From positions 1,460,001-1,524,000 of the forward strand of contig NZ_FNSI01000001.1 of assembly GCF_900104955.1 (NCBI RefSeq): 64,000 nt of DNA. The letters are read 5' to 3'. This DNA comes from Beijerinckia sp. 28-YEA-48. GTDB lineage: Bacteria; Pseudomonadota; Alphaproteobacteria; Rhizobiales; Beijerinckiaceae. Positions 16,749-24,495 of the stretch are shown piece after piece (positions within the stretch are counted from its first letter, which is position 1; each line of letters opens with the position of its first letter). Under the pieces are notes generated by a model that was given only the letters and a program-made list of their open reading frames with translations, was not told where the DNA came from and made no database searches. The position numbers were made by a program, and so were the translations under genes.

Positions 16749-17813
16749 CTATTCGTGGGTGATAGCATAGACCTGCTTCAGGAGATCCGGGGACGCGGCG
16801 CGGAATTCCGCGAGCACGCCGTCGATTTCCTTCGCCGTCTTCAGCTCAAGATTCATCATCATCTTCTTACCGGCTTCGAGCGCCTCGGGATCGCTCAGCG
16901 TGTCAGCGAGAGCCTGGCGTAGTGCTTTCACCCGCTCATCGGGCGTGCCCGGCGGCGCCGCGAGGGGCCGCGTAATCTTGGCTGGATCGAAGACAAGCCG
17001 CGCGGCGCGGCGCATTTCGTCGCTCTTCATCGCACTCATGATCGGCGTGGCGCTTGGAAACAACGGCGAGGCCTGCTCGGTTGAGCTCTGCATGATCAAC
17101 TGCAGCGATCCGCCTTTGATGTCATCCATATAAGCGGAGCGCAGGGAGGATTCGAATAGGCCGCAGGTGCCGTCCACCTCGCCGCGCTGCATCGCCAGCA
17201 TGATGTCCTTGGTGCCGGTGTAGCCGTTGATGACTTTGAGCGGCGCGCCGAGCGCGTTCTTGAAGAACAGCGGATAGACGCTGGGCACCGCGCCTGGCGC
17301 GCTGGAACCAAAGGAGATGGTCTTTTTACTGGCGACGAGATCGGGCAGGTTCTTGATGTCGACGCCCGCGCCTTTCCACACCCCGCAATATTGATTGTCG
17401 GTGTCCATGCTGCCGATCCAGGCGAATTTGCTTGGATCGAACATCGCGCCCTTCTCGCCATAATAAGGCTGCAAAGCCACGTCGAAGGCGAAGACGCCGA
17501 GCGTCAGGCCGTCCTTGGCGGCGGCGTTGTAGATGGAATTGGCGACACGCAGGCTACCGCCGCCGGGCGCGTTCTGCACCACCACGGTCGGTTTGCCGGG
17601 AATATGCTTGCCATAGAACTGCGAGACCACCCGGGCCGTCATGTCATAGCCGCCGCCGGGGCCGTAGCCGACCTGAATGGTCAGCGTCTTGCCTTTGTAG
17701 AACGCCGCGACGTCTTCGGGTTGGGCTTGCGCGGCTGTGCCCGCGGCAAACGCGCAGACGGAGGCGATCAGCAAAGCAGTCCGGGCCGGAGTGAACAAAA
17801 CCGTTCCTTTCAT
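16749..17813 (-). CDS. Bug-like (TctC) solute-binding protein, divergent type
   Basis: A 354-residue exported protein with a signal peptide ending AAQAQP. The mature part opens KGKTLTIQVGYGPGGGYDMTARVVSQFYGKHIPG and continues with VVVQNAPGGGSLRVANSIYNAAAKDG, a longer form of the Bug binding loops. It is clearly distinct from the partner at 14801. Its ATG overlaps the stop of the upstream DJ-1/PfpI gene by four bases (17810-17813), implying translational coupling. The ligand is probably a carboxylate or related small acid; which one is unknown. Confidence 0.92.
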   Translation of the reverse strand: MKGTVLFTPARTALLIASVCAFAAGTAAQAQPEDVAAFYKGKTLTIQVGYGPGGGYDMTARVVSQFYGKHIPGKPTVVVQNAPGGGSLRVANSIYNAAAKDGLTLGVFAFDVALQPYYGEKGAMFDPSKFAWIGSMDTDNQYCGVWKGAGVDIKNLPDLVASKKTISFGSSAPGAVPSVYPLFFKNALGAPLKVINGYTGTKDIMLAMQRGEVDGTCGLFESSLRSAYMDDIKGGSLQLIMQSSTEQASPLFPSATPIMSAMKSDEMRRAARLVFDPAKITRPLAAPPGTPDERVKALRQALADTLSDPEALEAGKKMMMNLELKTAKEIDGVLAEFRAASPDLLKQVYAITHE

Positions 17814-18406
17814 TGAAGTGTCCCCGTCAGGCCGCGTTCCCGCAACAGAGCCACGAACGCGCCCATCCAGACGTCATAGTCGGGGCGCCGCCAGGCGGTC
17901 ACCAGATTGCCATCGACCACAGCCGTGCCCGGCGTGTGCACCCAGATGCACTGGGCGGCGAGCACATCGGCTTCGATCACCACATTGCCGCTGAGCCGTT
18001 TGCCGGTGATGCCCGACTGATGCAGCGCCTCAAGGATGACGTTCGGCCCGTGGCAGATGCCGGTCACCGGCTTGTCGTTCTCGATGAAGTGGCGAACGAT
18101 CTCGATGCAACGGCGGTTGGCGCGCAGATATTCGGGGCCCGGGCCGCCGGGAATAACGATGGCGTCATAGTCTGTGGGATCGACATCGTTGAAAGCGACA
18201 TCGACATTGACGATCCGCCCCGGCCGCTGCTCGAACGTGTCGACAGCCCCATTGGCGCCGCCGGCGACGATGACGACCATGCGCGTTGGCTTTTTAACAT
18301 GGGCCGCGATAGTGACGTTATGGCCCTCTTCCAACATGCGGTAATAGGCATAGTCGTGGATGCCGCAGCTGGTGGATTCGGCGATGGTGAACAGGATTTT
18401 CGCCAT
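17810..18406 (-). CDS. DJ-1/PfpI family protein
   Basis: A 198-residue protein of the DJ-1/PfpI fold with nucleophile C118 in TGICHGP, flanked by the oxyanion loop VIPGGPGPEYLR, so the Cys-His pair is complete. Family members act as glyoxalases, hydratases or chaperones. It overlaps the Bug gene and follows a paralogue 2 bp upstream. I infer an enzymatic role on the compound bound by the Bug proteins. Confidence 0.9.
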   Translation of the reverse strand: MAKILFTIAESTSCGIHDYAYYRMLEEGHNVTIAAHVKKPTRMVVIVAGGANGAVDTFEQRPGRIVNVDVAFNDVDPTDYDAIVIPGGPGPEYLRANRRCIEIVRHFIENDKPVTGICHGPNVILEALHQSGITGKRLSGNVVIEADVLAAQCIWVHTPGTAVVDGNLVTAWRRPDYDVWMGAFVALLRERGLTGTLQ

Positions 18407-18408
18407 GT

Positions 18409-18978
18409 TCAGGCCGCCTTCCGAGCGTTGGTGCGGGCCCGCAACAGCGCGAGGAATTCGCGGACCCAGATATGCGGATAGCCATCGCTGACGGTGACGA
18501 TATTGCCATCGCGCACGGCCTCGCCGCGCGTCTCGACGAAGGTGCAGCCGCCCATCTCGACGCGCGGGCGGATCAAGGGATGGCCGGTGAAGCGCCGGCC
18601 AGGGCCGCCGGCGGTGACAAGAACGATGGGGCCACGGCAGATCGCGGCCACGGGCTTGCCGCTGGTGATGAAGTGGCGAACGATTTCAGTGCAGCGTTCG
18701 TAATTGCGCAGATAGACCGGGGCGCGACCGCCCGGCAGCAGCAGGCCGTCATAGGTGGCGGGATCGATATCCTCGAACGTGGCGCTGGCCTGGGTGACAT
18801 ACCAGGGCCGCTCGACGCCGGCATCCCAGCCGTCTTCCTGCTGGTGAAACACGGTCAGCAGTGGCTTCTTCTTCGGCGCGGCGACGGTGACCTCGAAGCG
18901 CTCCTCGCGCATGCGGAACAGGCCATATTCCAGCTCGGGACCGGCGCCGTCCCCGCTGATGATCAATACCCGGCTCAC
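18409..18978 (-). CDS. DJ-1/PfpI family protein with altered active site
   Basis: A 189-residue paralogue of the next gene. Fold motifs are kept (LLLPGGRAPVYLRN, GNIVTVSDGYP), and the nucleophile C114 is present, but the usual His after it is Arg (AAICRGP). That change removes the common Cys-His pair and may alter or abolish catalysis, or the protein may form a hetero-oligomer with its neighbour. It is the first gene of the minus-strand operon and is divergent from lysR at 19121. Confidence 0.88.
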   Translation of the reverse strand: MSRVLIISGDGAGPELEYGLFRMREERFEVTVAAPKKKPLLTVFHQQEDGWDAGVERPWYVTQASATFEDIDPATYDGLLLPGGRAPVYLRNYERCTEIVRHFITSGKPVAAICRGPIVLVTAGGPGRRFTGHPLIRPRVEMGGCTFVETRGEAVRDGNIVTVSDGYPHIWVREFLALLRARTNARKAA

Positions 18979-19060
18979 GCGTTTCTCCCGTCACCTTTTG
19001 TTCTGTGGCCTTTAGAGCGTCGAGCGATATGAAACAAATGGAAGTTTTTGCTCAATTGAT

Positions 19061-19075
19061 CTATTTTTCTCATAG
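19061..19075. promoter_or_regulatory. Candidate LysR box
   Basis: CTATTTTTCTCATAG is a short interrupted palindrome (CTAT-N7-ATAG) containing the T-N11-A pattern typical of LysR-type binding sites. It lies in the 142-bp gap between the divergent DJ-1 operon and lysR gene, 46 bp before the latter. Confidence 0.4.
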
Positions 19076-19120
19076 AAGGAAACGTCAGAAACAGCTTGGC
19101 TAGAGCGGGCGGAGACAGTC

Positions 19121-20017
19121 TTGAAGATCGATATGCGCGGCTTAGAGGCGTTTCTGTGGGTCGCGGAACTCGGCACCTTTGGGCGCGCCGCCGCCCATCT
19201 CAACATCTCGCAGACCGCCGTCAGCCACAGGCTGAAGAAGCTCGAGGAAAGTCTGGGGTTGCAGCTGTTCAGCCGCTCGACGCGGCAGGTCACGCTGACG
19301 CCGGCCGGCGCCGACCTGCTGCCGACGGGCCGCGCGCTGATCAGCGATTTCGAGGCTCAGCTTGAGCAGATCCGCAAGCGCCACGTGGACACCGCCGAGG
19401 AGCTGACCTTGGCCTGCGTGCCGACGCTCGCGATCCATGTGTTGCCGCCAGTCTTCGCCAAGTTCAGCAGCAAACGGCCGACGGCGCGGGTGCGCCTGTT
19501 CGACAAGTCGATTACCGAGATCGGCGACACGATCGCCTCGGGCCTCGCCGAATTCGGCATTACCTTGCTTGCCGCCAATCACTGGAAGCTCGCCACCGAG
19601 CCGCTGCTGAAGGACGAGTTCGTCTGCGTCTGCCCGGCCAAACATCCGCTGGCCAACAAGGCAGTTGTAACGTGGAGCGATCTCGAGCCCCTACCCTTGG
19701 TGCGCTTCACGCCGCACACGGCCAATCGCATTGTCATCGACAACGCGCTCGGCAGCCGTGCTGATCGGTTCAACTGGTTCTATGAAGTGCAGCACACGAT
19801 GACGGCGCAGATGCTGGTCGACAGCGGCCTCGCCTTGGCGATCCTCCCCAGCCTCGCCACCCAGAACTTACCCCCGAGTCTGAAGGCCCTGCGGCTGACG
19901 CATCCGCGCGTCACCCGCACGATCGGCATCGTCCGGCGCCGAGACGAAGCGCCATCAGACCTGGCGCGGGTGTTCCATGCGGCGCTGAAGGAACAGGTGG
20001 AGAGGATCAGGAAGTAG
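19121..20017 (+). CDS. LysR-family transcriptional regulator
   Basis: A 298-residue LysR protein. The winged helix-turn-helix is RGLEAFLWVAELGTFGRAAAHLNISQTAVSHRLKKLE (residues 6-42), and the effector domain begins near residue 92 (ELTLACVPTLAIHVLPP). The start is TTG at 19121 with GGAG 7 bp upstream; the ATG at 19133 is possible. It faces the DJ-1/Bug/amidohydrolase operon and probably activates it when the pathway compound is present. Confidence 0.9.
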   Translation: MKIDMRGLEAFLWVAELGTFGRAAAHLNISQTAVSHRLKKLEESLGLQLFSRSTRQVTLTPAGADLLPTGRALISDFEAQLEQIRKRHVDTAEELTLACVPTLAIHVLPPVFAKFSSKRPTARVRLFDKSITEIGDTIASGLAEFGITLLAANHWKLATEPLLKDEFVCVCPAKHPLANKAVVTWSDLEPLPLVRFTPHTANRIVIDNALGSRADRFNWFYEVQHTMTAQMLVDSGLALAILPSLATQNLPPSLKALRLTHPRVTRTIGIVRRRDEAPSDLARVFHAALKEQVERIRK

Positions 20018-20029
20018 CGCTTGACCAAC

Positions 20030-20073
20030 CCATAGCTCGCTGGTTATAGATAAATCCATAGCCAATGGGTTAT
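20030..20073. promoter_or_regulatory. Tandem imperfect repeats before arsR
   Basis: CCATAGCTCGCTGGTTAT (20030-20047) and CCATAGCCAATGGGTTAT (20056-20073) match at most positions with a 26-bp period, and each is itself close to a palindrome (ATAGCC and GGGTTAT). They end 8 bp before the arsR ATG, so self-repression by the ArsR-type protein is likely. Confidence 0.5.
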
Positions 20074-20081
20074 TGATCTTG

Positions 20082-20405
20082 ATGACGAACGCGCCTGACA
20101 TGCTCTTCAAAACCCTCGCCGATCCGACGCGGCGAGCCCTTTTCGAGCGGCTGTGCCGCGAGGGAGAGCAGACAGTCGGGGCTCTGACCGCCCAGGCCGG
20201 GGTTTCTCAGCCCGCCGTCTCGAAGCACCTTGGTGTTTTGAAACAGGCCGGACTAGTGCGCGACCGCCATGAAGGTCGCCAGACCCATTACAGCGCCGAA
20301 CTCAGCGCCCTGGCCCCACTGGTCGACTGGACCAGCCGCATGACCGGCTTCTGGCAGGGCCGGTTCGACGATCTTGAAGATCTCCTGAAAAGGATGGACC
20401 AATGA
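20082..20405 (+). CDS. ArsR-family regulator of the AHSA1-linked type
   Basis: A 107-residue winged-helix protein: LADPTRRALFERLCREGEQTVGALTA, then QAGVSQPAVSKHLGVLKQAGLVRDRHEGRQTHYS. It lacks the ArsR metal-binding CVC motif, so it probably is not a metal sensor. This branch is nearly always followed by an SRPBCC/AHSA1 gene, as here, where the next start overlaps its stop (20402-20405). TTG at 20073 is an alternative start inside the repeat; the ATG at 20082 is preferred. Confidence 0.93.
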   Translation: MTNAPDMLFKTLADPTRRALFERLCREGEQTVGALTAQAGVSQPAVSKHLGVLKQAGLVRDRHEGRQTHYSAELSALAPLVDWTSRMTGFWQGRFDDLEDLLKRMDQ

Positions 20406-20833
20406 CAGATACAGCAACAGAAACCCTCTCCGTCGTTGTCGAACGGGAGATCTCTCATCCGCCGGAAAAGCTCTGGCGCGCGCTGACGCAGTCCCATCTG
20501 ATCGCCGAGTGGCTGATGAAAAACGATTTTGCGCCCGTCGTCGGACACCGCTTCAATCTGCGCGGTGAATGGGGCGGCGTGCTGGACTGCGAAGTTCTGA
20601 CGATCGAGCCGAACAGAACCCTGTCCTACACGTGGAACTTGGCGCACGACGAAGCGGCCTACAATCTGCAGAGCGTGGTGACCTTCACGCTGACGCCGAC
20701 AAGTGCTGGAACGCATCTGCGCATGGAGCAGTTGGGCTTCCGTCCAGATCAGAAGCGGGCTTTTGGCGGCGCCAAGGCGGGTTGGCCGCAGTTCTTCACG
20801 AAACTGGAACAGGTGCTGGCGCGGCCCGTGTGA
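20402..20833 (+). CDS. SRPBCC/AHSA1-domain protein
   Basis: A 143-residue helix-grip protein. VEREISHPPEKLWRALTQSHLIAEWLMKNDFAP and GGVLDCEVLTIEPNRTLSYTW are the AHSA1 landmarks, and TFTLTPTSAGTHLRMEQLGF closes the barrel. Such proteins hold a hydrophobic ligand; the ArsR-coupled group has no fixed function. The start overlaps the arsR stop by four bases, so the two are translated together. Confidence 0.92.
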   Translation: MTDTATETLSVVVEREISHPPEKLWRALTQSHLIAEWLMKNDFAPVVGHRFNLRGEWGGVLDCEVLTIEPNRTLSYTWNLAHDEAAYNLQSVVTFTLTPTSAGTHLRMEQLGFRPDQKRAFGGAKAGWPQFFTKLEQVLARPV

Positions 20834-20883
20834 GGTCTGCCGCTTTGCGCTTGTCTTCATAGGAGGTCCCATTGGGAGTGGAC

Positions 20884-21327
20884 ATGGCCAAAACGTCCGC
20901 CAAGGTTGCGAAGAAGACCGCTGCGAAACCCGCCCTTCTCTCAGGCGCCAATCCGCAGATCGCGAAAGGCGATGGCGATGCGCCAGTGCAAGCTTACATC
21001 GCGGCCATGCCCGGCTGGAAACAGGATGTTGGGCAACGCCTCGATGCGCTGATCACGCGCACGGTTCCGAGCGTGCACAAGGCCGTCAAATGGAACTCAC
21101 CGCTTTACGGCATTGAAGGCCAGGGTTGGTTTCTCGGCATTCATTGCTTCACCAAATACATCAAAGTGGCGTTCTTTCGCGGCACATCACTGCATCCTGT
21201 TCCGCCAGGTGCGTCCAAGAGCCAAGACACGCGCTACCTCGACATCCGTGAGGATGACCCCTTCGATGAGGCCCAGCTCGCAGCCTGGGTGAAGCAAGCA
21301 AGCCAATTGCCCGGCGAACGCATGTGA
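20884..21327 (+). CDS. DUF1801 domain protein
   Basis: About 147 residues. A basic N-terminal tail (AKTSAKVAKKTAAKP) precedes the DUF1801 domain: PVQAYIAAMPGWKQDVGQRLDALI, then VKWNSPLYGIEGQGWFLGIHCFTKYIKVAFFRG and YLDIREDD. The tail may bind nucleic acid. AGGAGG at 20861 would fit a TTG at 20872, while GGGAG next to the ATG at 20884 fits the latter; the ATG is chosen. Third gene of the ArsR operon, 50 bp after the AHSA1 gene. Confidence 0.87.
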   Translation: MAKTSAKVAKKTAAKPALLSGANPQIAKGDGDAPVQAYIAAMPGWKQDVGQRLDALITRTVPSVHKAVKWNSPLYGIEGQGWFLGIHCFTKYIKVAFFRGTSLHPVPPGASKSQDTRYLDIREDDPFDEAQLAAWVKQASQLPGERM

Positions 21328-21339
21328 ACGGATACGACC

Positions 21340-21774
21340 ATGAAAAAAGCGACCATGAAGCCGAGCGGTGCGACGGAAGCCGAGCATTCCGCCACGCAGC
21401 TGATCGACGGGAGAATCAAGGAGCTGGGCGATTGGCGAGGCGAGATGCTGGCGCGGGTCCGCACGCTCATTCAGCAGGCCGTCCCCGATGTGGTCGAGGA
21501 GTGGAAATGGCGCGGCGTGCCGGTGTGGTCACACGCCGGCATCATCTGCACCGGCGAGACCTACAAGGCGGTCGTGAAGCTGACCTTCGCCAAAGGGGCG
21601 GCGGTGGAAGACCCGTCAGGCCTTTTCAATTCCAGCCTCGAAGGCAACACCCGGCGCGCCATCGATATTCATGAGGGCGACAAGATTGACGAGAAGGCGC
21701 TGAAGACGCTCATTCGCGCCGCCTCGGCCCTGAACATGTCGGCAAAAGCCAAGAAAGCAAAGAGTGTGAAGTAG
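21340..21774 (+). CDS. DUF1801 domain protein, second copy
   Basis: A 144-residue paralogue of the preceding protein: ELGDWRGEMLARVRTLIQQAVPDVVEEWKWRGVPVWSHAGIICTGETYKAVVKLTFAKGA and RRAIDIHEGDKIDEKALKTLIRAA (quoted in parts), with a lysine-rich C-terminus (AKAKKAKSVK). Its basic tail is at the opposite end from the first copy. It follows 12 bp later and is probably in the same operon. Function unknown. Confidence 0.87.
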   Translation: MKKATMKPSGATEAEHSATQLIDGRIKELGDWRGEMLARVRTLIQQAVPDVVEEWKWRGVPVWSHAGIICTGETYKAVVKLTFAKGAAVEDPSGLFNSSLEGNTRRAIDIHEGDKIDEKALKTLIRAASALNMSAKAKKAKSVK

Positions 21775-21840
21775 CGAGAGGCACTTGTGGACCATCCTCC
21801 AGGCCCGCTTGACCATTTGGCTTGCGGCTTTTAATTAACA

Positions 21841-21860
21841 GACTGACCGCTCGGTATACT
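21841..21860. promoter_or_regulatory. Candidate TetR operator before 21872
   Basis: ACCG at 21846-21849 and CGGT at 21852-21855 form a small palindrome within GACTGACCGCTCGGTATACT, a composition common for TetR operators. It is about 12 bp upstream of the tetR start codon, where binding would block self-expression. Confidence 0.4.
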
Positions 21861-21871
21861 ATCCATTCACC

Positions 21872-22477
21872 ATGGCTCGCCCGCTCAATCTCGAAGACCA
21901 TCAAGCCCGTCGCCAGGCGATCCTGGAGGCGGCGAAGGCGTGTTTCGGGCGGAAGGGTTTTCATCAGACGACGACGGCTGAGATCTGCGCCGAGGCTGGG
22001 ATCAGCACCGGCAATCTGTTCCATTATTTCCGCTCCAAGAAAGCGATCATCGCCGCCATCGTCGAGCAGCAAGGCGACGAGACGAAGAGCCATCTGGAGG
22101 GCTTGGCGAGCGCGGGCGATCTCTACGGCGCGTTGCACGGCTTCTTCGACTTCGTCATTGCTTTGGCCGGCGAACCCGATTTTGCCAATTTGGCGTTGGA
22201 GATCGCGGCGGAAGCCAGTCGCGATCCCGAGATCGGCGCGCTCGTTCGACAGAATGATGCGCTCTTGCGCGAGGGCCTGACGGTGCTGGCCAGCGAGGCC
22301 ATCAGGCGCCAGCAGATCGCGCCGGGTCTCGACGCGGCGGAGGTGGCGCTTGGCATAGCCGCCCTGATTGACGGCCTGTTCGCCCGCGTCGCCATCGACC
22401 CGATGTTCAATGCGCAAGGTCAGCGCAACACATTTCTGCTGATGCTCGAACGCTTTTTACAACCGAAGGCGAAGTAG
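21872..22477 (+). CDS. TetR-family transcriptional regulator
   Basis: A 201-residue regulator. The helix-turn-helix is FHQTTTAEICAEAGISTGNLFHYFRSK (about residues 29-56), followed by an all-helical ligand domain ending with a BetI-like segment AALIDGLFARVAID. Two bases separate it from the DUF418 gene, so the two form a unit and the regulator likely controls that membrane protein. The ligand is unknown. Confidence 0.92.
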   Translation: MARPLNLEDHQARRQAILEAAKACFGRKGFHQTTTAEICAEAGISTGNLFHYFRSKKAIIAAIVEQQGDETKSHLEGLASAGDLYGALHGFFDFVIALAGEPDFANLALEIAAEASRDPEIGALVRQNDALLREGLTVLASEAIRRQQIAPGLDAAEVALGIAALIDGLFARVAIDPMFNAQGQRNTFLLMLERFLQPKAK

Positions 22478-22479
22478 CC

Positions 22480-23691
22480 ATGCCTGCACCCCTGCCCGAT
22501 CCGCGCATCCTGAACGTCGACGGGCTGCGCGGTTTTGCCTTGCTCGGCATTCTGGTCGTTAATATCACCGCCTTCGGTTCGCCCTTCTATGGGCTCGACA
22601 TCGCCGATCCGATCTTCGCCGATCCGTTTGATAAGGCGATGCGCCTGTTCATTGCTTTGTTATTTGAGACCAAGTTCTATCTCTTGTTCTCCTTCCTCTT
22701 TGGATACAGTTTCACATTGCAGATGGCTGCTGCAGAGCGCGTCGGCGAAAGCATCGCACCGCGCATGCTGCGCCGTGTCGCCGGCCTCTGGCTTATCGGC
22801 CTCATCCATGCGGTGTTTCTGTTTCGCGGCGACATCCTCACCACCTATGCGGTGCTGGGTGTGATCCTGCTCTATCTGCGCGATGACAACGATGGGCCGT
22901 TGCTCAAGCTCGCCGCCGGCCTGATTGCCGCGACTGTTCTGCTCTGGGCGGCATTCGCCGTGCTCGATGTGTTTGCGCCCGTGGGCGACGATCCGATCAG
23001 GATGTTCGACCAGGCCTATCAGATCCAGTCGGCCTATGTGGGCACGGCGCGCGAGGTGATTGGCCAGAATATCAGCGCCATGTCATCCATGTGGATCATT
23101 CTGGCGCTGCTGCAGGCGCCCTGCGCGCTAGCCATGTTTCTCCTTGGCCTGGTTGCCGGACGGCGACAGATGTTGGTGCGGCCGCAGCAGCACGAGCCGT
23201 TGCTGCGTGGCCTGACGAAACTGGGTTTTCTCATCGGCCTGCCTGGTGCGATCCTCTATGCGCTGAGTGGCGCCTTTCTCACCGGCACACCCTGGGTCAT
23301 TGCCGGCCTGGCGATCGGCCTCGCCACAGCGCCATTCCTCACCGGCGCTTATATCGCGCTTGGCCTGCGGCTGTTCCAAACGTCGTTTGGTGCGCGCATT
23401 CGCGCCGCGCTCGCGCCTGCCGGCCAGATGGCGCTGACAAACTATCTTCTGCAGTCGCTTGTCTGCGCGCTGATTTTCTACGGTTACGGTCTCAAGCTGA
23501 TCGGCCAGCTCTCGCCCTTCATCGTCTTCGTCATCGGGCTGGAGATTTTTATCGTGCAGCTCCTGCTTTCACGCTGGTGGCTGGCGCGCTACGCTTACGG
23601 GCCGGTCGAATGGTTGCTGCGCGCCGCCACGCTGGCGGCATGGCCACGTTGGCGCAAACCGTCCGCAGCACGTGCGGCGCCGAGTGTCTGA
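22480..23691 (+). CDS. DUF418 family membrane protein (YeiB-like)
   Basis: A 403-residue inner-membrane protein with about ten hydrophobic segments. It begins RILNVDGLRGFALLGILVVNI, the YeiB/DUF418 signature, followed by FETKFYLLFSFLFGYSF; the C-terminal DUF418 domain includes GQMALTNYLLQSLVCALIFYG and LLSRWWLARYAYGPVEWLLR. Such proteins are presumed transporters or acyl-transfer-related proteins, without proof. It lies 2 bp after tetR and ends before another TetR gene. Confidence 0.92.
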   Translation: MPAPLPDPRILNVDGLRGFALLGILVVNITAFGSPFYGLDIADPIFADPFDKAMRLFIALLFETKFYLLFSFLFGYSFTLQMAAAERVGESIAPRMLRRVAGLWLIGLIHAVFLFRGDILTTYAVLGVILLYLRDDNDGPLLKLAAGLIAATVLLWAAFAVLDVFAPVGDDPIRMFDQAYQIQSAYVGTAREVIGQNISAMSSMWIILALLQAPCALAMFLLGLVAGRRQMLVRPQQHEPLLRGLTKLGFLIGLPGAILYALSGAFLTGTPWVIAGLAIGLATAPFLTGAYIALGLRLFQTSFGARIRAALAPAGQMALTNYLLQSLVCALIFYGYGLKLIGQLSPFIVFVIGLEIFIVQLLLSRWWLARYAYGPVEWLLRAATLAAWPRWRKPSAARAAPSV

Positions 23692-23763
23692 CGGATACGG
23701 CCGAATGATGGCAGATTGGAACGGAACGGTGCATTGCCCGACACTCAGGAGATGGCCGTAACC

Positions 23764-24495
23764 ATGAATGAAGCTGAAGATCATCGCGTTCGGGTCGCTG
23801 CGGAACGGCGCGCCCGCATGCGGCTTCGCCTCCTGCAAGCGGTGCTCGACACATGCGCCACGCAAACCGAGGGCGGGTTGCCGGCCCTGGACGAGGTCGC
23901 TGCGCGCGCAACCGTCTCCAAGGCTACATTCTACAAATATTTCACCTCCGTTGAGGAAGCGGTCGACGAGGTCGGCCGCAACCAGGTGGATGAAATGATC
24001 CACACGCTCATGGCGTTGTTCGACGGCCCTGAGACACCGTTCTTTCGCATGACTGTCGCTATTCAGCTCTTTCTTCTGCGCGGTGTGCTGACGCCAGCCT
24101 GGGCCGCGTTCGCCTCGCGACCGGACACGCTTGCCTATGACAACATCTTGTTGCGGGGCATTACGACTCATCTTGAGGCCTCGCGCGAAGCCGGCATCCT
24201 CCATTTCACCGACGCGGAAGCCGCCGCGACGATTGCGATTGGAACCTTGCGGGAAGCGATGGGCCATCTGGCGCGTCGCAACGGCGATATCAGGCGCGAA
24301 TATGTCGAGGAAGTGGAGGTCATGATCCTCCGCGCGATTGGTATGGAACTCGACGCCGCGCGCAAGGCGGTGCGCGATGCGGTCGTGTTCATCCGCGGCA
24401 TCGGGCCGGACCGTCTCGCCTGGTGGCGAGACCCCTGGACGGCTGGCAGCGGTGGTGAGGCCAGCCGCCGCCCCGCTCTGCTCAAACCGGCATGA
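23764..24495 (+). CDS. TetR-family regulator of the flavin monooxygenase/MFS cluster
   Basis: About 243 residues. The helix-turn-helix is LDEVAARATVSKATFYKYFTSVEEAVDEV (about residues 38-66), and the C-terminal domain is larger than usual, ending in a polar tail. Starts at TTG 23716 and ATG 23752 are possible; the ATG at 23764 is taken because a GGAG lies 12 bp before it and it gives a normal domain position. It overlaps the convergent monooxygenase gene by 14 bp. I infer that it binds the AATAGACT-N6-CTACTAT sites at 25.7-25.9 kb. Confidence 0.88.
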   Translation: MNEAEDHRVRVAAERRARMRLRLLQAVLDTCATQTEGGLPALDEVAARATVSKATFYKYFTSVEEAVDEVGRNQVDEMIHTLMALFDGPETPFFRMTVAIQLFLLRGVLTPAWAAFASRPDTLAYDNILLRGITTHLEASREAGILHFTDAEAAATIAIGTLREAMGHLARRNGDIRREYVEEVEVMILRAIGMELDAARKAVRDAVVFIRGIGPDRLAWWRDPWTAGSGGEASRRPALLKPA

